Source of the DNA: Chlorobium sp.
GTDB lineage: Bacteria; Bacteroidota; Chlorobiia; Chlorobiales; Chlorobiaceae
Length of the DNA stretch: 64,000 nucleotides
NCBI GenBank assembly: GCA_005862225.1
Contig: SZXV01000011.1
Location: 62,001 to 126,000, forward strand
Reading direction: 5' to 3'
The position numbers and the translations under genes were made by a program. The notes below the pieces were generated by a model. That model worked only from the letters and a program-made list of their open reading frames with translations, was not told the DNA's origin and made no database searches. This document shows, piece by piece, positions 28,202 to 37,529 of this stretch. Position 1 is the stretch's first letter. The number at the start of each line of letters is the position of its first letter.

Positions 28202-29845
28202 CTACTTCGCCCACCTTCTTTGCCATTCTGATTCAGTTGTTCCAACTCTTGAAACATTTTTCCCATAACTATGAGCTAACCTAAGTACAAGTTCACTTTT
28301 AAGCGTTGCAATCCATTCATATTTTTCAGATGTTGCATTGGTGAATACCCACTGGTTATGGTCCTTGATTGCGTGTATTGGTGTTTGAGCTTTTTGAGGG
28401 GTGAAATTCAATGTGCGAATCTCGAAAGCCTTGTCATTAATCTTTAGGGTTAAAGCATCAGACTGACCGTTAGCAATACATATATCAAATCTGTCTTTAT
28501 TTAAAAGTAGAGGAAGGAAAAGAAAATGCCTGCCTGCTTTCGGTATTCGAACACAATCACATGCAGGCTGAATGCAAATCAAGTACTTTATTGTACCATC
28601 TTCAAAAGTCTGGCTAAGAATGGTTCCTGATTCTAACGTTGGGGTTGAAGACTCATAAGAAGTTTTACACGATAACATATAGGATAGGTCCCTGTCAAGA
28701 CTCATTGCCTCCTCTGGTTTCTCGGCAAATATTGCAGTTATTTCACTCAATACAGATTTATTTTTTTCGTGCTTTAAATTGCTAATCTGTTTATAGAATA
28801 ATTTATTTTTTTTATCTAACTTTGCTTCGCTTACTCCGTTTTTAAGGAGTTTCAATAATTGCTCTTTTGCATGTTCGTTGCTTTTATTGACATGTATTCT
28901 TGTTCGAAATTTAATGCCGTTTTTATTTTGTTCTTCAATCCAAGATTCTGCTGCCATATAATTAGCTTGTGAGGCGACATTATCCTCTTCAAGAATTCCT
29001 TGAATATGGGAAACAATTAACTGAACGAGTTGCCTTTCAGCCTCTTCAGGTGGTGCGCTCATAATCTTATGAGAAAGGTATGCGGCATCAAGTCTACTTG
29101 GAAATTGCGCAATAAGTTTATGTGAATTATTTCTAAGTGCAGTTAATGCAGCTAAGGCGGTATTCGGAAGGAGCCCATTTACTGATTGTGAAAAGAAAGA
29201 AATTAACTTTGCAGGAAGTTCTTTTTCATTAACAACAGATCCTATAAAGTGGTCTGGGATGCCATGCTTTTCTTTCGCATAAATAATAATTGTGATAGAA
29301 TGATATCGCAAACAAAGTTCTTGATCATTCTTATCAAAATCCAATTTGTGCCGTTGTTCAATATGGTCATGTATTGCAGCAGATATTGAGCTTAAATCTG
29401 GTGATGCAGTATAAATAGATATTAACCGAAACCGTTGTGGTGATTTCAAATCATCACTCAACAGTCTTGAAATTAAGTTAAGAGCGTTTATGCCTGTTTT
29501 TTCTTTTTCCATTTCCCAGTCAATAATTACAATATCCGCTCTTTTTGCTGTTTTTATGAATGCAATCGAGTCGTTTTCATAATCTTTAAAGTCAAGAGCC
29601 CCACAGATAATTCCATGCTCAGCAAAGCTTTTAGTTAGGGCTTGAGCATCCAAGCCGCATTCTTTAATGGCTGTTTTTTTGGGGAACCAATCTTTTAATA
29701 GTGACGTCTGGCTTCTTCCTGGTGTTTCTGAAAGAATCTTTGGCTCAACAGGGTTTTTTAAAAGCAGTTTATCATCAATAATAACTGCTGTTTGTAGAAA
29801 TTCGCTACAAACTTTCAACGATCTCTCAGAAAATCTATTAGTCAT
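28202..29845 (-). CDS. Receiver-domain protein of the methyltransferase/GHKL operon
   Basis: 547 residues. The first 170 form a divergent response-regulator receiver: paired acids D24-D25 in AVIIDDK, phospho-acceptor D109 in DIVIIDWEME and T146 in ISIYTASPD. An insertion of about 40 residues follows the acidic pair. The remaining 370 residues match no effector domain that I can name. They include a Lys-rich helical section (300-370) and a C-terminal beta-rich part with YLICIQPACDCVRIPKAGR. It starts in a TAATG overlap with the kinase-like gene and has AGGAGG. It is probably the output protein of a phosphorelay within this operon. AT-rich compared with pheS. Confidence 0.7.
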   Translation of the reverse strand: MTNRFSERSLKVCSEFLQTAVIIDDKLLLKNPVEPKILSETPGRSQTSLLKDWFPKKTAIKECGLDAQALTKSFAEHGIICGALDFKDYENDSIAFIKTAKRADIVIIDWEMEKEKTGINALNLISRLLSDDLKSPQRFRLISIYTASPDLSSISAAIHDHIEQRHKLDFDKNDQELCLRYHSITIIIYAKEKHGIPDHFIGSVVNEKELPAKLISFFSQSVNGLLPNTALAALTALRNNSHKLIAQFPSRLDAAYLSHKIMSAPPEEAERQLVQLIVSHIQGILEEDNVASQANYMAAESWIEEQNKNGIKFRTRIHVNKSNEHAKEQLLKLLKNGVSEAKLDKKNKLFYKQISNLKHEKNKSVLSEITAIFAEKPEEAMSLDRDLSYMLSCKTSYESSTPTLESGTILSQTFEDGTIKYLICIQPACDCVRIPKAGRHFLFLPLLLNKDRFDICIANGQSDALTLKINDKAFEIRTLNFTPQKAQTPIHAIKDHNQWVFTNATSEKYEWIATLKSELVLRLAHSYGKNVSRVGTTESEWQRRWAK

Positions 29846-32796
29846 TATTTATCCTCCTCTTGGTAGAGAGCGATCCTAAAGGTAGCTCCTTTTTCGGCTT
29901 TTTGTTGATCAAGGATAAGTGTATAGCCTACTCTCTGGAGCACATTGCGTGATATGTACAAACCCATTCCGCGGCCACCTGGTTTTCTTGTAAAACCTAG
30001 TTCAAAAATTGATTCTCTATCTCGTCCTGAAATTCCCGGCCCAGTATCACTTATGATCATATCATCGCCATCAATATCTAGTTGAATAATTTTTTCTGCA
30101 GTTCTATTTTTCAACCAAAAAATTGCATTATCCACAAGATTAACAAAAACGGGATAAAAGGAAGAAGGATATCCTGTAACTGACTTATTAAGAAATGCTT
30201 TACTTGACTTTATTTCTATTGAATGCCGTTTTAATCGTTCGCCAAAAAGATCGTTTAAGTATTTGCTAATATCTGCCCCTTCAAATGTAGTCTCTGTCCT
30301 ATAAAGCCGGCGATGGAGGGGAGTAAAAAGTGTAAGGTAACTATCCAAATGGTCGAAGCTATCTCGTATGCCTGAGTATACTTCCTCTAAGCCTTCGTTG
30401 AGGTCTGCCCATGCTTTTAGTTCACGAAGTCGATTCCTGACTCCTGTGATGCTACTGTTAAATTCATGATTGATCACTTCGATCGCCATACCCATTTGGG
30501 TAAGCTGTAGGTCAGCATCAGCAGCCTCTTCCAGTGTAATAACTTTTTGCTCTAAGGCCTCTAGTTGATCAAGTTGTGTGATATCTCCATCAAGTCGGAT
30601 CGCATCAAGTTGGTTTCTTATCCCAATTAGAAAATTACCTTCTCGAGTAGAAACATCCTCAATTTGTAATTCCAATTGGGTTCGTTTTTCGACAATCTTA
30701 TCATCTGGGAATTCTGTAATGTTCAAGCTGTTAAATTCACTGAAAACCTTTGCGATTTCGTCTTTTACATTTGAAAAACTCATAGAAATCGCTTTCTTGG
30801 TTTCAGCTGCAACAGTGAGTAGTGACTCCCGTGTTTTCTTTGTTTCTATATTTGTCAATGTTGTCGCTTCTTTTTCACAAGCCTTAAGAGCATTTTCAAT
30901 TCTTAACCTGCGATCGAGCTCAAGTCTGGCTTCTTTTGCTGCTGCAGTAATTTCCTGTTCTATTAGTTCCTGTGTTGGTTGAAATACTTTTTCTAGAATA
31001 CCGATCATTGCATTTTCATAATCAACCCAGTCTTTGAGTGTTTTATTTGATAACCCTATTTTAGGTTTCGTAATCTTATATTTTGAAATGAGTTCTCTGA
31101 GCTTCTGAACTGATTGTTCTTCTATGATCATCAGCTCTTTTGCCGCTTGATGAGGATTCTTTATTTCTCTAACTCTGTTCAAATTTTGTGTTAATTGTTC
31201 CGTGATTTTAATTGCATCCTTTTCTGGTGCAGACTCGTCATATAATCTAAAGAATCTCTCCAGTTCTGATTCAAATTGTCCTTTTCGCACAGAAATAAGC
31301 CTTGCTCTCTTTTCTTCTGCTTTGTGTAACTTCCTAAAATGATCTTTTTTATCAATAAATTGGCCTGCCTTAGCTCCACCCTCCCTAAAGAAGTCTGCAG
31401 CCAATTGAAGGAAGAAATTTTCTAAAATACTTTTTAGTTGTCGGTATGCGATATTTTCAGAAAATCCTTCTCGTCCAGCCTTCTCCTTTAAATCAGGGTT
31501 ATTTTCATTTGAGATTTCTATAGCTCCAAAAATACGCCTATGTGAAAAGTGATAAAAACTTGCGGATTTTGTTCTTCTATACTCCATGCCGACCCAGTCG
31601 TAGTCTGTATCCCCATAAGGAAGAATGCGGATTCCGTTTTTGAAAACATAGAGGCCCCCTTGTCGATCCATCTTTGTCGTCAGAGCATTCCACTCTTCCA
31701 TTGGTATTGTGCTTTCTCGCAAGTTTCCTTGTACATCAGCAAAAGCAATTTTAAACGGACCGCATTTAGTTACCATCCCTTGGCTTTTCCATGGTACTAC
31801 ATGATTTTTATATTCCTCACCATATATTGATATGGTTCCTTTAAACTGACCATATTGATCGAATTCACCGGTGATATGATGGTCAGCGTTAATAAATTCA
31901 GTAGGTGTAAAAAATCTATTTTTATCAATCAGATCAACAAATATTGTATCTGTTGAATAGTCCCGAAACGCACAATCTATTACAGGTTGTTCATGACCTG
32001 GTGTCATTGTATTTGTAAAACCAAGCAGTGCCTTTTCCAATGGTGATGCTTTTTCTTTAGAACTTCCTACAATATCGGCAATCAATAATTCTGTTGCAGG
32101 TTTAATAATAAATTGAGTTCCTGTCCCACCATATCTCAAGGATAGGCAGTCAGTGTTTTTCAGGTAGGCATCGATGTCGAAAGGGTTAACAGTAAATGAT
32201 AACAACTCTAATTCAATTCTTTTTTTTATCTTCTCATCTTCTTTTTTTATTTGTTTTAAATTAGTTTTGAATTCATCAACCATTTCAAGAATATCTTCTC
32301 CAGTTGGTAATGTATCTCCAGTAAATTCTCTTATAGGTATATCAATGTCCTCCAGGTTTATTCCAGGAACCTCGAAGATGCCCCAGTTTAAAAACGCAGC
32401 GATTAAATTATGCGATTTTCCATCACGTTTTGCTCTGGTCATAACGAGCACTTGTGGACCAATGATGGCAATAGAAAGACGCCCTATTCCTTTTTCTCCA
32501 AGCATTGGGCGCCTTTTCTTTGTGGGGAAGGGTTGAAGAATAGGCATTGCATTGGAGTTTAACTTACTTTCTGTTCCAATTGTCAGCCATCTGCTCTCAA
32601 ATTCTTCTCGTGTCATCCCGATTCCATTATCTCGTAAAACGAAGAGTAGATCTGATCTGTAAAAGTCGATTTCTACGTTGTCCGCGTAAGCATCATGGGC
32701 ATTCTTAAAGAGTTCACTAATAGCTGTAGGGATGCCAGCGATTTGCTGACGTCCCAGCATATCAACAGTGCGTGCTCTTGTCTTAAATTTTGCCAT
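29845..32796 (-). CDS. Protein with two GHKL ATPase domains: MORC-like and histidine-kinase-like
   Basis: 983 residues from ATG at 32796. The N-terminal GHKL fold is of the Hsp90/MutL/MORC kind: N-box ELFKNAHDAYAD (28-39), DNGIGM (56-61) and GEKGIGRLS near 100. A long helical and coiled-coil centre follows. An H-box-like ALE-VINHEFNSSI region comes next, with H777. The C-terminal kinase ATPase has NLVDNAI (886-892), DTGPGI (917-922), GFTRKPGGRGMGLYI (932-948). So it may both act as a conformational ATPase and phosphorylate the receiver protein encoded next. Its start overlaps the methyltransferase stop by 14 bases, so coupled expression is likely. MORC-like GHKL ATPases are known around restriction-modification systems; having both ATPases in one chain is less usual. 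Confidence 0.8.
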   Translation of the reverse strand: MAKFKTRARTVDMLGRQQIAGIPTAISELFKNAHDAYADNVEIDFYRSDLLFVLRDNGIGMTREEFESRWLTIGTESKLNSNAMPILQPFPTKKRRPMLGEKGIGRLSIAIIGPQVLVMTRAKRDGKSHNLIAAFLNWGIFEVPGINLEDIDIPIREFTGDTLPTGEDILEMVDEFKTNLKQIKKEDEKIKKRIELELLSFTVNPFDIDAYLKNTDCLSLRYGGTGTQFIIKPATELLIADIVGSSKEKASPLEKALLGFTNTMTPGHEQPVIDCAFRDYSTDTIFVDLIDKNRFFTPTEFINADHHITGEFDQYGQFKGTISIYGEEYKNHVVPWKSQGMVTKCGPFKIAFADVQGNLRESTIPMEEWNALTTKMDRQGGLYVFKNGIRILPYGDTDYDWVGMEYRRTKSASFYHFSHRRIFGAIEISNENNPDLKEKAGREGFSENIAYRQLKSILENFFLQLAADFFREGGAKAGQFIDKKDHFRKLHKAEEKRARLISVRKGQFESELERFFRLYDESAPEKDAIKITEQLTQNLNRVREIKNPHQAAKELMIIEEQSVQKLRELISKYKITKPKIGLSNKTLKDWVDYENAMIGILEKVFQPTQELIEQEITAAAKEARLELDRRLRIENALKACEKEATTLTNIETKKTRESLLTVAAETKKAISMSFSNVKDEIAKVFSEFNSLNITEFPDDKIVEKRTQLELQIEDVSTREGNFLIGIRNQLDAIRLDGDITQLDQLEALEQKVITLEEAADADLQLTQMGMAIEVINHEFNSSITGVRNRLRELKAWADLNEGLEEVYSGIRDSFDHLDSYLTLFTPLHRRLYRTETTFEGADISKYLNDLFGERLKRHSIEIKSSKAFLNKSVTGYPSSFYPVFVNLVDNAIFWLKNRTAEKIIQLDIDGDDMIISDTGPGISGRDRESIFELGFTRKPGGRGMGLYISRNVLQRVGYTLILDQQKAEKGATFRIALYQEEDK

Positions 32797-33889
32797 TAAT
32801 TTCTTCAATATGTTTGACGAAATGGTTGCCCATCGCAAAGGATAGATCAACAGGGACAGCGTTTCCTATTTGTTTTGCCATAGAGTTAAGGTTCCCTGTA
32901 AATTGAAACTGGTCATCAAATCCCTGTAAGCGAGCAGCTTCTCTAATGCTTATAGCTCGATCTTGTTCAGGGTGTCCAAACCTGCCGTTAGAATAACTTA
33001 TACAGCGGGTTGTTAGGCCAGTTGCTGGTTTGCTCCACCAGAGCCGCCCATAACAATCTGTATGACCAGAATGTTTTTTTCCTGACAAATTAGTTCGAGA
33101 ATAGCAATCTGGCCAGAGTGACTTTGGCCAGTTATTTCTACCCCCTCCATCAGGGGAAGATGCTTTAATTCTCATCATATTAAGTTCAGACAAATTGGCA
33201 GCTCGGTGATTTTGTATAAACGAATCTATATATTCTTCTCCTGCAGTTATAGGCGGTAGGTCTTCAATAGCATCACGAACAGTTTTGTAGGGCTTCTCAC
33301 GACTTTGACCGTGGGTTGGGGTTGGTAAGTTTATAGGCCAGTGTTTACTTGCCAACAATACAAAACGTCGACGAAGTTGTGGTGTACCATAATCCTGGGC
33401 AGCAACCACACCGCAGTCCATTTTGTATTCTAATCTTTCAAGTAGTCTTTTAAATTCTGGGTATGGGCCTTGCTCGTGTGTAGGGACTTTCTGTAAACCA
33501 GGAACATTTTCTATAAACACAAAATCTGGCTTGTATTCTTCGATTATCTGTCCGAACCTCGTTAATAAGTTTTTGCGTTTATCGAGTAAAGGGCTTTCTG
33601 TTTTTTGCTTAGTAAATGGCTGGCAGGGAGCACATCCACAGAAAAGCTTATAACTGTCGTTATATTTGTCAATAACGGGTTGCAAATCAAAAGATGTGAG
33701 ATTTGTAATACTCTTGTGACAAAATACTGAATCTGGAAAGTTTAGGCTAAAAGTGTTCTTGACATCTTGGTCTATATCCAATGCAAAAACAATATCTATT
33801 CCAGCTTTTTGAAACCCTCTACTTGTCCCGCCACAACCACAAAAGAAGTCAAATGCGGCTATTTTTTTATTTTTTCTTATTTTAGCCAT
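32783..33889 (-). CDS. DNA (cytosine-5) methyltransferase
   Basis: 368 residues with the C5-methyltransferase motifs in order: FDFFCGCGGTSRGF (SAM binding), CAPCQPF with catalytic C89, FIENVPGL, QLRRRFVLLA, a target-recognition stretch of about 90 residues, and QIGNAVPVDLSFAMG. It should methylate cytosine at an unknown site. It is the first gene of the three-gene operon and overlaps the GHKL gene. No restriction nuclease is recognised beside it. AT-rich codon use suggests acquisition by transfer. Confidence 0.93.
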   Translation of the reverse strand: MAKIRKNKKIAAFDFFCGCGGTSRGFQKAGIDIVFALDIDQDVKNTFSLNFPDSVFCHKSITNLTSFDLQPVIDKYNDSYKLFCGCAPCQPFTKQKTESPLLDKRKNLLTRFGQIIEEYKPDFVFIENVPGLQKVPTHEQGPYPEFKRLLERLEYKMDCGVVAAQDYGTPQLRRRFVLLASKHWPINLPTPTHGQSREKPYKTVRDAIEDLPPITAGEEYIDSFIQNHRAANLSELNMMRIKASSPDGGGRNNWPKSLWPDCYSRTNLSGKKHSGHTDCYGRLWWSKPATGLTTRCISYSNGRFGHPEQDRAISIREAARLQGFDDQFQFTGNLNSMAKQIGNAVPVDLSFAMGNHFVKHIEEINGKI

Positions 33890-34363
33890 TTCCGCAACCT
33901 GTAAATAGCATCCCTGTTATAATGTTTTCCTTTAAAAAAATAGTTTAGCTTGTAAATTGCCTGCGCTCCGCTGTTTTATTTCCTTCTCGAAGTACATTTA
34001 ATATAAACTTTGTCGCCCCACTAAAACACCTATTTATCACATCTTTATTAAGTATGAGCCGTTCATCTTATGGTCGGCTTCGCTAATTTTAGTCTGAGTA
34101 TAGTAACCGGTATTTTAAATGTAAAAAATTCTAATACGATACAGCTGGTTTTAAATTTATCTCTTCTAGTACAATAGTTTCATATATCCCTGTTAAAATT
34201 ACAGTTTCTTCTGTCAGGGGAAGCTTCTATATATAAATATCCTTCAACCAATTATATTATAAGCAATTATGGCAACCTTTGGCATACCGCTGTTCATCCT
34301 TTTCTGTTTCCCTGATAGGGCTGCCCAAGATGTTTCGTTATGTTACGCGTATCAGTACACTAC
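33890..34363. other. AT-rich gap without a recognised gene
   Basis: 474 bases upstream of the methyltransferase. It should hold the operon promoter, but no candidate stands out. It ends at the resolvase remnant. No tRNA, repeat or full ORF was seen. Confidence 0.5.
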
Positions 34364-34612
34364 CTATAATCCCAGATATATATAATAGCTTGCCCGTGAA
34401 ATCTTCAGCGTTGTACAGATTTCACCGACACTGATGCTCATGTTTTTGCTCATTTTTCTTCCCATCTGCACTTTCGGATCATCTTTCGAGATTTTCGGCC
34501 TTCCACCTTTTATTCTCCTCGCCCTTGCTGCCGTCAGGCCTGCCTGAGTGCGTTCATGGATCAGACGGCACTCAAATTGATCCAGAGAGGTACCAAACCT
34601 TATGAAATTCAA
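34364..34612 (-). pseudogene. C-terminal remnant of a serine resolvase/invertase
   Basis: An 82-codon ORF starting only at a TTG. It matches the end of Tn3-type resolvases: the E-helix LIHERTQAGLTAARAR, the linker KGGRPKIS and the helix-turn-helix ISVGEICTTLKISRASYYIYL. The N-terminal catalytic domain, with its active serine, is missing. It is a leftover of a transposon or invertase module and supports past mobility of this region. Confidence 0.75.
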
Positions 34613-34783
34613 ATAAACCGGCAGGATGTGATCGCAGCAATAACTTCGTTTTCAACTTTAAACATGATAATATATTTTATCAGAACTAAATAGCTTCATT
34701 ATGTCCTATAATCCAAAATCACGGAAATAGGATAAATATGAGACTATTTCTGAGATCATCACATTGTTCAGTCCATCCCCTTT

Positions 34784-36076
34784 TCAATCCTGAACAAGCT
34801 CACCCATCTCCAAAAACTTCCCCCTGCACCTGTACTCATAGCTGCAGTCAATCCCAACCAGCCCGCTTTTGATCAGATGCGCATTGACAAAGGTCTTGTT
34901 CTCCAGATAGAGGTAACAGAGCAGGACGTTTTCTTCGTCATGTTTCAGCTTGTCATACTTCAGGAAGATACGCTTTCCCTTGATTTTTTCGGTCAGATAC
35001 CCGACTGCTTTGTCGTGCGTGAAGGGTTCGCTCTTGATGCCGATCAGTTTTACTGTCAACCCGTTGGATAGCCTCACTTTTTCGGGACTGAGTATCTCCT
35101 TGACCGTGAAGAACTCTTCGCGCTCTGCCTCGCTCTCTTTCTCAATCCTGGAGCCAAAAGTGAGTTTTCGGGGATCTGTTTTTTTATCGAGCTTGTGGGG
35201 ATCTTTGAACTGGTAGGGCAACTGCTCAATGGCTGCGGTAACATCGCCCTTGACCGTGTCGTGCAGAAACTCGTATTCCGTGCCCATAAAATCGGGCTGC
35301 CGGGTGTTGAGCTTCTGTTTGGCAATCTCGATAAACTCCCGATTGATTTCGTACCCGACCGAGTTTCGTTCGAGATTCTTTGCGGCAAGTGAGGTTGTCC
35401 CGCTGCCCATGAAAGGATCGAGCACCGTATCGCCACGAAAGGCGAACATTTTGATGAGCCGGTGCGGAAGCTCTTCGGGGAACATGGCAAGATGCCCCTC
35501 CTGTTTTGCTCCGGCAAAGTTCCAGTGGCCCGAGAAGTAGGTGTTCCACTCCTCGGTGGTCATGGCTGAGCGCTCTTTCTGCTCTTTGGTGGGCTTTGGA
35601 GCGTCGCCCTGTTTTTTGAAGATGAGAATGAACTCGTAGTCAAGCTTGAGAATGCCGTTGCGGGGGTAGGGAAAGCTCCCCATGATTGAGGCACCGCCGG
35701 TGGTGTTGGTTGTGGTGACCTTCTGCCAGATCACCGCGCCCATGTAGTCGAACCCGATGGTCTCGCAGAACTTGATGATCTCCGTCCGGATGGGAATCAC
35801 CTTGTACCTGCCATAGTAGACCGAGCGGGCAAACTGGTCGCCGATGTTGATGCAGAGACGGCAGCCGGGATGCAGCACCCTCTCGCATTCGTTCCAGACA
35901 AGGTTCAGGTTGTTGATGTAGCTCTCGTAACTCTCGTGAAAGCCGATCTGCTTCTCCGTCCCGTAGTCCTTGAGCTGCCATTAGGGTGGCGAGGTGACAA
36001 CAAGATGCACCGACCTGTCAGCGAGGAGGTTCATCTGTCGGCTGTAGCCGTGGATTATGGTGTGGTGGCTCTTCAA
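34784..36076 (-). pseudogene. DNA methyltransferase (beta class) with SNase-like domain, broken by a stop in the SPPY motif
   Basis: Read from TTG at 36076, the frame has 431 codons with one internal TAA at codon 32 (35981-35983). This codon is the Tyr of catalytic motif IV: VVTSPP-stop-WQLKDYG. The rest is intact: HPGCRLCINIGDQF and DPFMGSGTTSLAAKN (SAM-binding motif I), so motif IV comes before I, as in N4-cytosine/N6-adenine enzymes. The last 100 residues (VRLSNGLTVKLIGIKSEPF...CYLYLENKTFVNAHLIKSGL) resemble a staphylococcal-nuclease fold, but the arginine expected near D-x-x-G-R is absent. A protein restarted at ATG 35878 would lack motif IV. Two fragments of the same gene lie at 37473 and 39221. 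Confidence 0.82.
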
Positions 36077-36152
36077 GATGCTGTTGGGTGTATGGGTTTC
36101 CTGACCATGCTGCAGAGCGCCCTGCCTGTGGATCTCCTTTCAACGTTATCAC

Positions 36153-36920
36153 TCATGCAGCCAAATCATCCCGATAGTTTTCTCTCTGGGACCAAAGAAG
36201 AGGTTTCAGATCGTAATTTCTCAAAGCATCAACTACCGATGATGAGACAATGGAACCTGTATCATTGAGAAATACGTAAAGCCGGGAATCGGACGCTCTG
36301 GTCTCTTTTGTGTCAAACCATTTAAAAACGAGCGCTTCTGCAGATTCCTTCCTCGGGTTTGCTATTGCCTGAACAAGCCGTTCAGGCTGTTTCCTTGATT
36401 TTGGTATGACAAAATCGAACATGTGGTCATAACCGCTTTTACCTGTAAATTTTATCTTTGGGGTATATCGAATATCTGACAGCTCAAACCAATTGGTTAC
36501 ATCTTCGACAAAAAGGCTTGCAACAAATGGCGATGCCAGATAAAAAAGATCGTTTACCGCCAGCATAGCCTGAATGATTGTGTGCTTTTTAAGCGAAAAG
36601 TTTTCGGGCGTTGTATGAACAATCAGTTGATCGTTGTCAAGCTGCACACCAAAACCAGCCAAAGTGGTTTTAAGCAGATCCTGACGTTTTGGGCTATCAA
36701 GCTGGCAACCAGAACTGACAAGATCACTCATGGTGTACCCGTCATCGGTAAGCATATAGCCAGCTCCTTCTTTTCGAGCATATATCTGCAAACAATCGTT
36801 ATGGCGGTCAATGTAAGGAGTGGTTATTTCAACCCAGTCCGCACAAATCTGTTTGACAATGGTTTTGTCTTTGAGCCACTGAGTATATTTTTCGAGTAAA
36901 GTATTGATTTCTGCAATCAT
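36153..36920 (-). CDS. DUF1828/DUF1829 protein
   Basis: 255 residues from ATG at 36920, overlapping the previous gene's stop (ATGA). The N-terminal half has the DUF1828 signature: ITTPYIDRHNDCLQIYA and GYMLTDDGYTMSDLVSSG. The C-terminal half fits DUF1829 (FTGKSGYDHMFDFVIPKSRKQPERL). The biochemical function is unknown. The pair with the DUF6978-like gene upstream suggests one module, possibly toxin-antitoxin or defence, but this is not shown by the sequence. Confidence 0.75.
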   Translation of the reverse strand: MIAEINTLLEKYTQWLKDKTIVKQICADWVEITTPYIDRHNDCLQIYARKEGAGYMLTDDGYTMSDLVSSGCQLDSPKRQDLLKTTLAGFGVQLDNDQLIVHTTPENFSLKKHTIIQAMLAVNDLFYLASPFVASLFVEDVTNWFELSDIRYTPKIKFTGKSGYDHMFDFVIPKSRKQPERLVQAIANPRKESAEALVFKWFDTKETRASDSRLYVFLNDTGSIVSSSVVDALRNYDLKPLLWSQRENYRDDLAA

Positions 36921-37360
36921 GTGAATAACTCCTGAAGAATAATCGGTTTGGTAATCACCGCGCAATAATCCATAAACTCATGCAATATTTGCCAGGTATT
37001 CGTACTGTTTGAAAACTGGTTCGGTAATGGAATTGCCCATTTATCCCCGTGACCTTCTCTATAAACATGAAGATGCGGGCATGGCATTTCCTCTCCATCT
37101 GGATTCCTGTGTGGTGCACCTCCAATATCAATGCGCGCAAGAACAATGGCCCTGTGTGCCCGAAGTTGAAATGTGTTTTTTTTCAGCTCAATACGGCCAC
37201 GGGTAATGTCAAGGTTAAACTCTTCCCGCATAGCCAAAGAATGCAATGGAATTCGCAATGCACCTCCGAGGCTTGGAAAGGTAAAACTTTCAGTCCCTGT
37301 ATAATGCTTTTCTATCGAAAGTAATGCATCGGCTTCTTGCTGCATCAAAATAAAGCTCAT
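36917..37360 (-). CDS. DUF6978-like protein, partner of the DUF1828 gene
   Basis: 147 residues from ATG at 37360 (MSFILMQQEADALL); an upstream start at 37402 is possible. Conserved-looking stretches are FPSLGGALRIPLHS, EEFNLDITRGRIELKK, GGAPHRNPDGEEMPCPHLHVYREG and DKWAIPLP. The HRNPDG...CPHLH cluster of His, Asp and Cys could bind metal, which is my inference. It is translationally coupled to the DUF1828 gene. The function is unknown. Confidence 0.65.
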   Translation of the reverse strand: MSFILMQQEADALLSIEKHYTGTESFTFPSLGGALRIPLHSLAMREEFNLDITRGRIELKKNTFQLRAHRAIVLARIDIGGAPHRNPDGEEMPCPHLHVYREGHGDKWAIPLPNQFSNSTNTWQILHEFMDYCAVITKPIILQELFT

Positions 37361-37472
37361 CAGCACTCTGTGAATAATTTTTCCAACGGGAGAAAAATAC
37401 ACAATTCTTGTCAGTTTTGTGAGCTTGAAATGAGGAAAAAAAGCAGGATGCTTATGTCGTCATGCTTCTGCC

Positions 37473-37526
37473 CTCCTTCCGAATGGGAATGACCTTGTAC
37501 CAGCCATAGTAGACCGAGCGGGCAAA
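37473..37526 (-). repeat. Small fragment of the methyltransferase gene
   Basis: About 54 bases match 35785-35838 of the methyltransferase pseudogene (codons around VYYGRYKVIPIRTE) with a few mismatches. It ends three bases before the stop of the next gene. It is too short to code and marks a recombination footprint. Confidence 0.8.
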
Positions 37527-37529
37527 AAA

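Noticed and set aside
35878-35981. Restart of the methyltransferase at ATG 35878 as a working enzyme
   Set aside because: It would lack the SPPY catalytic motif, so activity is unlikely.
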